Assembly: GCF_001949145.1 (NCBI RefSeq)
Contig: NW_019091400.1
Span: 866,741-930,740 of the forward strand
Length of the DNA: 64,000 bases
Direction: 5' to 3'
From: Acanthaster planci
Taxonomy: Eukaryota; Echinodermata; Asteroidea; Valvatida; Acanthasteridae
The notes beneath the pieces were generated by a model. The model saw only the letters and a list, made by a program, of their open reading frames with translations. It ran no database searches and was not told the origin of the DNA. The translations under genes and the position numbers were made by a program. The first letter of the stretch is position 1, and each line of letters starts with the position of its first letter. Shown piece by piece: positions 46,801-56,613 of the stretch.

Positions 46801-47675
46801 TCACCCAATCAGGGCTCTCCCTGAAGAGACTGAAACCCCCATTCCACACCTGGACTGAGCTGGGAATCAAACCTGGGCCGCAGAGGTGCATAAATGGCGA
46901 GAAAAGAACCCCTACTGCAACCTGACTTTCCAAGGCTATTGTCACCTTATGCTTGCCAAGCAAACAAGAAGACACTATAAGAATTTGTGCGTATTCGGAC
47001 GAAAAATGTTATCATGCGTTCTTCGTACCATGTACGATCTTTAGTTATACAATATTTTGCCAGTGCGTGTGTGGTGTAGTTAGTGGGTCGTACAGTTCAC
47101 AGATGTTAAAACATATCATGTTAAAAAGGCAGCGAGCGAATTCAGTGCATAAGGATACGTTGCAAGTCATGAAAATTGAAAACATTAACCCCCTTGCTGG
47201 ATCATTTTGCAGTATGACAAAGATGGACGATTAAATTGAATCAAGTAACTGTCATGAAATAAGTAGTTTGTCTTCGTTATATGCATGGTGTATTAACATG
47301 TCCGGTTGAGGTTTTATGAAGTTTTTGGGGCGCATCTGTCCATTTGGACTGGCATAGCCTCTTCTCCAAATGTAAAAATATAATAAAGCTCCATCTATAT
47401 TCATTCACTTTGAGCATATTTTTTTCTCAATCTCTCAAAAAATGAACAGAAAGCGCAGCATACCCAAGTACACAGGCTCTCCCTACCTCATTCCCCAAGT
47501 TGACCGCCATGTTTTTAGGAGGTACCTGATTGGTCATCGCACCGCTCACGATATCTACAGTGAGGAGAAGCCGACCAACCATGGGAAAGTTTACTCAAAG
47601 AACGCTCAACCGAGGAAATACTCTTACTCGCGAAGTGCAACGTCGGATAAGCCGACCTGGAACGACACTTTTTGA
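40754..47675 (+). CDS. Ankyrin-repeat protein with N-terminal FCS/MYM-like zinc finger (5' exon missing)
   Basis: Thirteen coding exons join in frame: 40754-40875, 41419-41490, 41679-41930, 42275-42361, 42681-42779, 43162-43266, 43506-43640, 43801-43929, 44380-44585, 44898-45014, 45284-45588, 46368-46533 and 47450-47675, giving about 672 residues after the unknown N-terminus. The first carries RVCAQCGKNTAKFYSLQ then LFCSSECHQAF, a C-x2-C...C-x3-C treble-clef-like finger. Exons 3-11 encode ankyrin repeats (GQTLLTYAIAKGDVKTLDLL, GRTPLHWAIIQGM, GLTALHFAASRGDSAL, TPLHLATASERKDVVGILMQ). An acidic Glu/Ala-rich stretch follows, then a basic tail (KLDSWAKFIEKKKLNKDN) and the C-terminus KYTGSPYLIPQVDRHVFRRY. 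I do not recognise a named family; the repeats imply protein binding. No signal peptide or membrane segment was seen. Confidence 0.85.
41419..41490 (+). CDS. Ankyrin gene exon (acidic linker)
   Basis: Acceptor ctgtgcag, donor gtgagg, 24 codons, SDSSNPLLIELDENSGEHKE onward. An internal donor (gtgagc at 41465) would leave phase 1 and put the next exon out of frame, so the later donor is chosen. Confidence 0.7.
41679..41930 (+). CDS. Ankyrin gene exon (repeats begin)
   Basis: Acceptor aactctag, donor gtaggc, phase 0-0, 84 codons. VFSACHRGDDNLQKLQTQF is followed by GQTLLTYAIAKGDVKTLDLL and GDTALMVAAQLESEVK. Confidence 0.9.
42275..42361 (+). CDS. Ankyrin gene exon
   Basis: Acceptor ttctggcag, donor gtaaaa, 29 codons, phase 0-0: VEFLLKKGAPTDITDWEG then RTALHRTEQNK. 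About one ankyrin repeat. Confidence 0.88.
42681..42779 (+). CDS. Ankyrin gene exon
   Basis: Acceptor tctcattcag, donor gtcagt, 33 codons, phase 0-0: TIKCAKLLIDKDPSLVHK then HKQTVLHLVAGE. One ankyrin repeat. Confidence 0.87.
43162..43266 (+). CDS. Ankyrin gene exon
   Basis: Acceptor tctttgtag, donor gtaggt, 35 codons, phase 0-0. It contains NDELIKYLLDCESKINELDN and GRTPLHWAIIQGM. Confidence 0.92.
43506..43640 (+). CDS. Ankyrin gene exon
   Basis: Acceptor tggtgtag, donor gtagga, 45 codons, phase 0-0: SSVEILLENGGGKAIDVQDK then FYPIHCAVQVNRPDIVRLL. Confidence 0.92.
43801..43929 (+). CDS. Ankyrin gene exon
   Basis: Acceptor cttttgacag, donor gtaagc, 43 codons, phase 0-0: GRTPFVYAASQGYQEICEIL then LEKQVEMNASDGD. 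Confidence 0.92.
44380..44585 (+). CDS. Ankyrin gene exon
   Basis: Acceptor gaccattag, donor gtatgt, phase 0-2. It encodes two repeats: GLTALHFAASRGDSALCQLL and ETPLHLATASERKDVVGILM. Confidence 0.93.
44898..45014 (+). CDS. Ankyrin gene exon
   Basis: Acceptor ctgctgcag, donor gtaaac, phase 2-2: RTPIQQAAESDYLDILKILV then a charged Lys/Glu-rich stretch. Confidence 0.9.
45284..45588 (+). CDS. Ankyrin gene exon (last repeat and acidic region)
   Basis: Acceptor tttgtcacag, phase 2 in. NHTALYLAASREYKECCEVL is followed by a Glu/Ala-rich region. The donor gtaaga after PIEL leaves phase 1 and fits the next exon; the earlier gtacgc at 45539 does not. Confidence 0.82.
46368..46533 (+). CDS. Ankyrin gene exon (basic region)
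   Basis: Acceptor gatcgacag, donor gtacgt, phase 1-2: PVTDREVVANTSRHIQDDVM then SSKSFRKSGSKLDSWAKFIE, strongly basic. Confidence 0.85.
47450..47675 (+). CDS. Ankyrin gene terminal exon
   Basis: Acceptor aatgaacag, phase 2 in, stop TGA at 47673-47675. It contains KRSIPKYTGSPYLIPQVDRH then RRYLIGHRTAHDIYSEE and ends DKPTWNDTF. The sequence is not an ankyrin repeat and was not recognised. Confidence 0.85.
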
Positions 47676-50600
47676 AGCGGTTTCGACTGCATGGGAATTG
47701 AGGCATTACTGATTTTGTCAGTTCAAGCTGAAACTATGCATAATGATCTTGCACGAGTACAAAATATGTATTGGTCTTAATCGCATTCTTTCCACTATGC
47801 ATCCTGTGCATTATTTATGGCTAAAACTTGCCCGAGTGTCGTCATCGGGAAGGTGAATACCTAAGTAGAATATGACTTGTTACATTATATGCATTTTAAG
47901 CCGAATTGTCTTTTTCATGCCGTTCTCTCGTCTTTAATTACAGTATTGTCAATTCACGGTCGGTTCTTTTCTACACAGATTTCGAGGAAATGGGAAAAAC
48001 TATTTAATGAAAAATATAGAAATGTGGCATTTTGTTGTTTTGTTAAATAAACAGCTGCATTATTCTTATTCAAAACATTTAGAAGCAATGAAGAATTATA
48101 CTCACGATCTGGACCTCGCATAAAATGGAACCTTGTGAAAACAAAATTTTTTTTACCGACGAACAAATTTTGATGTAACATAGAGATAGTGTTATCCAAA
48201 AACCGTAACCATGCATTTAGCTTTCACGAAGGAACATCTATATTTCTTGTTCGAAATACTACTTTGTACATTTTAATCAATTAATCGTGTGAATATAAAC
48301 ATAGAGTAATTCTGTTCATAATTTACATTTAGGTATAGGTCGGCAATAAACTGTTTCACAATATGAGATTTTAATTTTTAGTTTCTTTAGATTGTTTGTT
48401 AACTGGGCGTTTACACCCTGTTTCACCTCCGTAAATCCCTAACCCGAGATTACAAAATCGCATTTCCAAGTCTTTTTGCTCCATATATCGTACAGTGTAG
48501 AGCCCGAGTATAAGGCGCTGTCGCTTACCACCGGGACCTGCTCTTGCACCCAGTGAGCTTTTGAAATAGGGTGGGTGTCGGTTTAAATATCACTCACAAA
48601 GCACCTCAAAAACTGCAGAGCATTTAGGATAACTTTATAGCCGTGAGACGTATACATGTACTTATTTTCAGCCAATTTATTTATTTTCAGGAATAAGAGT
48701 GTGTTGCGTTTGTGAAATGTTAATGTTGGTCATAAAGAAACTAACCGTGAACACGACAACGAATATAAGACAAGACGTTTGGTGCGAGGGAGAGCTTAGT
48801 ATCTGATGTTGCTAAGAACAGGAAAATTTCTATCGATGACATGTATATTTTGCTGTAAGCTCTTGCTAGCCAAGATTACACCTCATTTCGATTTCAACTT
48901 GCTCACTCTTTTTAGTGCAGTCGCCGTTCCCGTAGGCAACTGGCAATGTGTCATAGGAAAGCCGACAATGGAGTGACGAGCTCTTAACGTGTCTGCTATT
49001 AATCTCCATTCCCGCTCCCAACAGGCACATTCAAAATACTTCCACCTACATCGCCAACCAGCCAAGCAGTTTATACCCTGTCAGATTCCCACCCAATACG
49101 CATGTTTTTAATTAAAAACTTGAGACCACAAGTGCCAAACACGAGTTGAAGGACAGGTTATTGTAGGTGTAATTATGCGTGACGGTCGTTGTCCCTTAGT
49201 CGTTTCTATCGGCAGTTTAAAATTAGTACACTCTTTTTTTCTCTCAGTCACAGATCAAAATCAATCAACGCTCAAAATGCACGTATAACATACGTTATTC
49301 TCTTAATGTGACGAGATACGCAGTGTTCTCGTGTAAATAATTACTGTCGACAGTATCCAATGTCGACGATTTCCCAGCGAAGAGAGTACACAGAGTTTTG
49401 CTTCCATTATGCAGGTTCAAGATACATGTACTAATAAACTTCAGTCGTTCGTCCTTTTTTGTTATTTTTGAAAGACCCCAATATTTTTGGCGAACGCATG
49501 TTTAAAAATCATGGTTACCATTCATCCTATTTTTCTTTAAAAAATTGCTTTGAATGTTTAAACTTTACACTTCCTTTCGAGCCAGAAATGTTCGTATATA
49601 GGAACATCAGTGGTTATTTCTTGCTCCTCTGGGAAACCCAAATCCCTAATAGCAACTATTTGTGCTTGTTTACTTGGTTGTTTTATGTTTCAGTACGCAG
49701 GTTTTTTTTAAACCTTTTAAGTTTGTTTTTTGAAATGCTCTGTGCACGCCTTTGCGCTAAAGCGCGCCTGAAGTGGTCCCAAGGAATAACCCTCTATTCG
49801 TGACAAGGTGAATTGTGCACTGTCCGCCATCAAGATTTTGCCAGTAGGGACCAGAGATTAATCAAGACAAAATACCATCCATTTCAAGGAGATACGATCT
49901 ATGAATCCAGTCCCGGGTGGGAATTATGGGTTGTTGATGCAATTGCTGTCAGCCACGGTGACAGAAAGCGAAGTGAATCTGCGCGTGGGCCGTCCACACG
50001 AACCTGTTTTAATGAAAGAACCAATTGCGTGGGGATTGAACGGGACACTTACGTTACGTTTGACAACTTTCATGATCTGGTCGTGGAGGGGACTGGCCAA
50101 GCTTTAGCTGGTAGAGACGATAAACCCATATTACGCATTGGCCACGTGGGAATGTGGTTCATATTTCTTAACACTTCTGTAACAGAACTTGAAAAAGGCT
50201 TATGGCAAATTTGAAATGTTTTTTATTTGTCTAGGTTATAATTTGGAATGTTTTCGTAACCAATACAATTCCATAGTAAGCCCGTCTTTGAAATCTAATA
50301 ATGTGCAATGTTATGTCACCAATTTCCGCCATAAGGGTTTGACTTGCAACACTTTTTAATTCCTGTCAGAATCATTGATTAAATATCTGGTCGGGAGTTT
50401 GAACAGACAAAGCTGAAATACACACTTCTTCCCCAAATGCTTGTATTCGTCGTTTGGTTTTAATGCCAACTGTTTAATTGATGCATCGATAAACAATTTT
50501 GTTTTATTACAATGACAATTAATATTCAGTTTTGGCTGGTAATATTATTATATAGCCCTGACTGCGTGGCGCCCAGTCACTGCAAGGCCCAAAAGCTGAT

Positions 50601-52201
50601 TGAAAAAAAAGAACACCTGAACTCCAGCGATAAACCCCAAACACTCATTATTAATTAACTGCATTCAAGATAAAGCAAAATATGTCAAGCTTTTCAAGGG
50701 CATTTCCTCCTACATGGGAAAAGAAATCTCTAGAGTATTCGAATTTAAAGACTTAAACGGATCTTCGAAATCTCCCAAGTGCACGTATGGTTGTTTTCGT
50801 TGTGGGTTATTAAAAGTTTGTTGAAGGTTTTTTCTTGTCATTTTACTGTAAAGTAAGCTAAGCCTACTTTTAAAAGGTCGTTTTAAGTTTACCGTGAATG
50901 CTGCTTCGAGGATATTTTCTTTGAGCAATGGATGGATCGGCTTCAAATTTGGCATTGTACCAAATCTTTTTGGAACAATGGGTTAAATGCAACAAAACAA
51001 AAACAGCAAGTTTCACGCATTGAGTATAATTATCACGCAGCCCTCGCACTCAGAGCTTGGATAAAGAAAATAAAACTCACCAAAATGGCAAAGAATGACC
51101 CCATTTTAAAACACTCGATATAAATTACTCACGAAATACGATACACACCAGAATAGCTGTGCGCATCTGGTGGAGATCACTCAATGAATTGCAATTATGT
51201 TTGCCCTCCTTCGATATTTCATCCGCTTGATTACCCAGTTATTACACCCGAGACAGTCGAAGATTAAAAGAAAATGAACCTTGATGTCTTCTGTTTTGTT
51301 AGCCTCCAATGCCACTTTAGAAGCATGTATTTTGGACCCAGAAATAATAATGGAAAAGGGTTCACCGACCACTGATGCTAAAGCGTATTGATGCGTGTCT
51401 GCATGATAGCGTCGCGTGGTCGGCTACATGTCGTATAACTGAAGAGATGTTTCCGCACTAAGGTGCCCGTCTGAGAAAATGAAAACCAGAAGCAGGACAC
51501 ATGAGCTTTCATATGAACACAGATATCGCCGGGGTGCGTATAGTGAAGACGTGTTTGCTATAGCCAGGCCTATGTTACACTTGGGGCAAACGGCAATCAA
51601 AATATCTAACTGATCAGTGCCGGTAGGTTTCCAGTCTGAAGCTGTCTGCTTGATACAAAGCTTGACTGTAGGCCCTCTCCTGGTTTACTACCAACCGGGA
51701 GAAATAAACCTTCTAGCAAAAGATTATCAAATTCTTTTCGTCATTTAACTTGTCGTTGAGCTTTTTTTCCCTTTTTTAATGTACTTTTTCTGTAATAGAA
51801 TTTTGCCCAATTTACCTTTTTAGAATAAAGTATTCATTAAGAAAAGTGGAGGGGGGGGGAGTGTTCAAAATGTAACTCACATCAACTTGAAGGTTTGACG
51901 AATTTTAACCTTGTCCAGTTATCACCGTCCTAGAATAAAATAGAGCAGAGTTTGGGAAAATCACGAAATCACGTTCAATTGATCCCGAAGGATCCACAGC
52001 CCACACCATAAAGACAATAGGCCTAAAAGCCTCAACACTATCCGACTCCTGCTAGAGGGGCGATGGTACAGAGAGAGAGAGAGCATCAGGAGGGGGTCAA
52101 CAGAATGTAAAACAATGTCATCTAAACTGGTCACCATTTCGGTCAATTGTTTCCAAACTGTTTTGGGAACACAAAGTTGAAGTTTGTTGTTTCTGTGGGT
52201 C
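47676..52201. other. Intergenic region
   Basis: About 4.5 kb, A+T-rich, with no supported exon on either strand. An open frame at 49813-50214 has no ATG at its start and no splice support. Confidence 0.6.
48046..48051 (+). terminator. Candidate poly(A) signal of the ankyrin gene
   Basis: AATAAA about 370 bp after the stop codon at 47675. Confidence 0.45.
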
Positions 52202-52207
52202 TTTATT
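52202..52207 (-). terminator. Candidate poly(A) signal of the cysteine-rich gene
   Basis: Minus-strand AATAAA 89 bp beyond the in-frame TAA at 52296. It supports the unspliced form of exon 2 being terminal. Confidence 0.5.
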
Positions 52208-52295
52208 TAGGTATAGACAAAAAAGTTTTTATTTTCTTCTTTGATTATAGATTGGTTAAAATTATTTTTTTTTAAAGTCATAGCCCCTGGAAGTC

Positions 52296-52574
52296 TTACG
52301 AACACACAAGAAGCAAAGGAAAGCGGCCATCGATGACACCAATTTCTTGCTTAAAATTACCTAACCTGCAATCCACGGTTGACTTACTTGTCCGAGTGCT
52401 CCGGCAGTACATATTCCGGCAGACCCTGTTGCCTCCTCTCCGGCCCTGGCAGTCCGAGTCCTTGGTGCACGGAGTCATCTGGTAGTATCGCTCGCATTCC
52501 CAACCCAGACAGTAGCGCCGGCCGAAGGTGTTGAATCGGCAGTCCATGTCGGTTTGACAGTACTGGACGTACGG
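52296..52574 (-). CDS. Cysteine-rich protein exon 2
   Basis: The acceptor cttatcag is followed by PYVQYCQTDMDC. Eight cysteines fall in two equal modules joined by ERYYQMTP. After CRNMYCRSTRT comes either the donor gtaagt (exon end 52388, phase 1) or read-through to TAA at 52296. Confidence 0.8.
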   Translation of the reverse strand, partial: PYVQYCQTDMDCRFNTFGRRYCLGWECERYYQMTPCTKDSDCQGRRGGNRVCRNMYCRSTRTSKSTVDCRLGNFKQEIGVIDGRFPLLLVCS

Positions 52575-55500
52575 CTGATAAGAAGACAAATATATAAAGT
52601 GACCACAAAGGCCTCTGTTTTCAGTTAGGTTAATACACGCATGTTAATGCAACAAAAAGGGTAGAATTGTGCCAGACCACCCCCTGTAACTTGGTATACT
52701 TCACTTCCAATATCTCAATGTCCCACCTTAATATTTCTGCGCTTATGAACTTTCCCATGTTGATAAATTTATACTTTCGTATAAATGATTACTTGATTTC
52801 CAAAAAAAGAAGCGCCCTGATGTGCTCTCGTTCTTTGGTTTAAGAACATTAAGGAAGCTCGGAAAAAAGGCTTAAGTTAAATCGGAGGCACTGGTTATGG
52901 TCCAGGTCCCTGAAATATTGAATTTGCCATCAATATATAGATCGTTTGAATTCCAGATTTAGATCCATGATGGTTTGGCTTAGGGCAAAGGGGGTGTTTA
53001 CTATAACAAGCCCTGATTATTGTATTTGCTTACATTTCCTAAGAGAAAGTACTGATATTTTGCGGGCATTTGATAAAAGCGAATCAAACGCAAAAGGTTC
53101 TTTAAAAAAGGAGGGAAAACGGGGAATGTTACTTAAAAGAAAAGAGCGCCCGGAGTGATCTGGAGCGGCGACACCGCGAGATGGACGTGGTGCAACGCGC
53201 AAGCGCATGAAAGATGTTAAGAAATGAAGGCGCGCCCCCAAAGGCGGTTAAAGGCCAGTTATTAGCATTTTTGGGGGACATTTTTTGGGGTATAAGAAAT
53301 TTGGGAACATTAAAGTAAGTATTTATAGCAATTTAGAAGCATGAGGGTGAATTTGGGGGCTTTTTACATGCTTCTTGAAGGAAAAGAAATGAAATAGTCC
53401 CAAACTATCGCCTTTCTCTCTTTTCTTTTCAAGTCAACGAAATCTCCATTTTTTGGGAGGCCGCATGGCCAGCACCCCCCCCCCCGATCCGCTGTATGGT
53501 ATGGTACTTCATAGATGAATGGATGGCTCATATAGCTGGAATAGTACTTGGTACGCAGTTCTTATTAAAATACGTCAGAAAAAAAACCCAAAACAATTTA
53601 CGTCCCTGACGAAAGATTTCATCAACAGTCATAACTCTCCTTTATTTAACGCACGCCCGAAACCTGCACTCGCCGACTTTAATTGCAAAATGAATCGTAT
53701 GGATTTCAGTTTCAATTTCAAAATGACAATCTTGGAATACACACACAAACAACAATGAACTATAAAACAGGCCGGTTCGCGAGACGAGAGAGTCACGCTC
53801 AAACACCAGCGTGCTACGCCCCAATTCATCTTCCCAAGAAAGTCTTTAGAAACAGGTTTATGTGCGGCCAAATTCGTGTGAAGACAAAGTATAAAATTTC
53901 TCATCAAAACCAGTTAGCTTTCCTTAGTGGTGGCCACGAATAGTTGAAATGTATACTTCTCTTGAGAAAAAAACACGACTTGACCTTCTTTTTACATACT
54001 ACTTGACTGCGTATATGGTTTGTCGATCAAAAGCTCAGCTTTACGTTTCGGGCCTTTTTACACATGTCATAAACATGTGAGCCGTGTGTAATTCAGCCTT
54101 TTAGGTTTCCCAATGCCATTTGGGTACCTTCAAAAATATGTGCTAATTACCTAAAGCAGTTAGATATGAGAATCATAACTATTCATGCAAAACACGCTTT
54201 CCTGTTACGACTTCACTTTGCCGAAGAGCGAGAAAAGAAAAAGCCACCAAACCTCACGGTGATTTTTACGATCAGGTGGTGCAGTGTGAAATCTGAACTT
54301 GATAAAAAAGTATCCATTGAGTGTACGGTGGACATAACGTAATGCTCAGTACGCGCATCGGGACGCAGGGACTTCATAACAAGGAGACCTCATTTCACAT
54401 GACATCGGATTGAGAAACTGGGTCAGCCGCTTTAAGTCTCCCAAGAGAAGTAAATCATGCATGTACACTGACCAGGTTTTCAGGAGCATTTCATCAATAT
54501 TGAGCAATTTTCAAATGCCAACACAGAATGGGGGAAGTCAGCTCCGCACCGCACCACAGATGCGCAACACGGTGGTCTTCTTAAACTAGAACTCCCGTTT
54601 GAGTTCTTGTTTGGGCACGTGCCTTTGGGAATGGCGGTAAAACAAGTCGGGGGACATGTCCAGTGTTCCACAAAATGACGACGTGACAACTTCTAACTTG
54701 TCAACTTAGTATCCCGGTCGAAATCGCGGTATTACGGGCGGTGAATAAAGAATAATGCTCCTCATCGTCGACGTGAGCTAACACAGTAAAGATCACGAAC
54801 TTTCTTGCCGGCTTATAAATACGATAATGTGTGCTTCAACAAACTGCAGCCACGGAGCCCACTTTTAATTTGAACCAATTCAAACAAAAAATGACCCGTT
54901 GGTATTCTTTTCCACACTGAGGTCCTACTGGTCGGAACTGAGGACGGCAGTCCTGATATGAATTGTTCAGAATAGTGCCATATTTCAGGACAAATTTGTA
55001 TCAAATATTTTAAAATTGTCGTTTGACCTAAAATGGGTGAAATGAACTCCTTTTTGTTTGTCATGCGAACAGATTTTGACTATTATTTTGTCAGAACACA
55101 GCGTGCCTATTTTGAGTGCCAGGTCACGCTCTCCAATCGAAAGTAGCAGTCGCTGTTTGAATTTCACGCCATAAAAATGATAGCCCTTCGGGGAACGATC
55201 GACTGTCCCGACTTGGAATTGTCACAGTACTTGTTTATCTCTTCAGTTCGTGTATAGACATTTCATAATCGATGCTCCAGATCGACCTCTGAAAGCCAGA
55301 AGTGGAACGATGTTGTTGATGCCACGGGAGGCGTGCAGCGGCGTGCGGTAGCGGTGTATTCTTCGGCCGTCAAATCTTGCAAATTTTGTGGGCGCGTGTT
55401 CGCCTGACGGGCAGAACGCATTGATCTGTTGTGGTGCTGTCGCCTGCTACGAGGTGTTAAAACATATAACCCCGAAATAAAAGGAAACGCGATTACTTCA

Positions 55501-56311
55501 TTTGGTGCGCACTTAGCTGGATATTACCAATAAGTGTTTTCTTGAGTGTTTTTAACATCACCTCACGTGAAAACCGTGTCACGGACAAACGAGGAAGTTC
55601 ACCACTGTATTTTTGCGAGGAAATATTTTTTTTCACAATTTCAACTGAACATTTTATCCGCTTTGAAGCAAAGCAATGCTTTACAAGCTATATATGATAC
55701 ACACAGTTCATAGAAAGCTCAACTCGAAATCAGGTAGAAATGAAACAAGTACATGTATATCAGCTCTGAGTTCTAGTATGGTTGTGATTGGATGCTACAC
55801 ACAATGACAGGGACAGCCTTAAGAACACTGAAACAGCCGCAGCAGACGCTGAACACCTTTGGCGTCTACGTATAGGTCTAGGCCCAGAATAAGACCGACG
55901 TAAGTGTGCTAAGTGTAAAACCTACACATGTATTTTTGAATCGTGTACCACTATTTGTCCACTTGCATGGGTAAGTTAAAAGTTGGAGGCCACGATTTCT
56001 GTAAGGGGCCCGTAGTGGATGGTGTCGATGTTTTATGTATACTAAAAGCTCGCTTTCTACAGATCTGCACGAAGCCAACGCTAGCCTCAAGGGTGAGGCT
56101 TCTGTACCCTTCCCCTCCTTAGAGGCGCGTCTTAACAGACATTCAGAAGCCACGTTCAGAATGCCATTCACTTTACTTTTTAAAACCATAATCAGCAGTA
56201 AATGGCTATGTGTAAAATATTCTAAATATAAATAAAACTCACCAGAGCTGCTGAAACAACCAGGACATCGGCACACAGCATCAGCGCCAGGCACACGATG
56301 ACGAGTTTCAT
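52296..56311 (-). CDS. Small secreted cysteine-rich protein with duplicated four-cysteine motif
   Basis: Exon 1 (56243-56311, 23 codons) is a classic signal peptide, MKLVIVCLALMLCADVLVV, ending SAAL. Exon 2 (from 52574, phase 0) encodes two tandem modules with identical spacing C-x5-C-x9-C-x4-C, beginning CQTDMDC and CTKDSDC and ending CLGWEC and CRNMYC. The frame stays open to TAA at 52296-52298 (about 115 residues in all). Alternatively the strong donor gtaagt at 52387 leads to an unseen third exon. The fold could resemble EB or Dickkopf/colipase-type disulfide modules, but no family is assigned. Expected extracellular with four disulfides; function unknown. Confidence 0.75.
52575..56242 (-). 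other. Intron of the cysteine-rich gene
   Basis: About 3.7 kb without a supported exon. It includes a poly-C tract at 53475-53485. Some open frames (53519-53943) have no splice or homology support. Confidence 0.6.
56243..56311 (-). CDS. Cysteine-rich protein exon 1 (signal peptide)
   Basis: ATG at 56311 in a good context (ccaagATGA), 23 codons, donor gtgagt, phase 0. The hydrophobic core VIVCLALMLCADVLVV is followed by SAAL; cleavage is likely after SA. Confidence 0.85.
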
Positions 56312-56474
56312 CTTGGCCTTGATTCTAGAGAATCGGTCGTCAAAATCTCACGCAACTTTTCCCTTTAAAATTTGCGGGTGGTTTGCCTGTCAGCCGGTGT
56401 TTTAACAGAGGTAAGCTGTCACAGTAAGTTGTTGAGTGGTACGGATCATGAGCACCTTCGGCCAGCCTGACGCG

Positions 56475-56481
56475 TTTTATA
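56475..56481 (-). promoter_or_regulatory. TATA-box-like element of the cysteine-rich gene
   Basis: The minus strand reads TATAAAACGCG, about 165 bp upstream of the start codon. It would place transcription start near 56445-56450. Confidence 0.45.
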
Positions 56482-56565
56482 ATGTTCACGGATTGAAGCG
56501 GTCGGAGAAAGGTGATTGGGCGTGAGAAGGGCACGCGCAGTGTGCTGCGTGGAGAGGCGGTCAGC

Positions 56566-56613
56566 CCTCATGCATGCGTACATGCATGAGGCAACGCCAT
56601 CAAAGTGACGTCA
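56566..56613. promoter_or_regulatory. Perfect hairpin plus CRE site upstream of the cysteine-rich gene
   Basis: Arms 56566-56576 and 56581-56591 (CCTCATGCATG and complement) enclose CGTA. The palindromic CRE TGACGTCA lies at 56606-56613, with a second GTGACGG nearby. CRE sites bind CREB/ATF family factors; regulation here is inferred. Confidence 0.5.

Noticed and set aside
46800-46930. tRNA-derived SINE on the minus strand (B-box-like GGTTTGATTCCC)
   Set aside because: No A box at the expected distance and no second copy noticed in the window.
49813-50214. 133-residue open frame, plus strand
   Set aside because: Does not begin with ATG, has overlapping competing frames and no recognisable domain.
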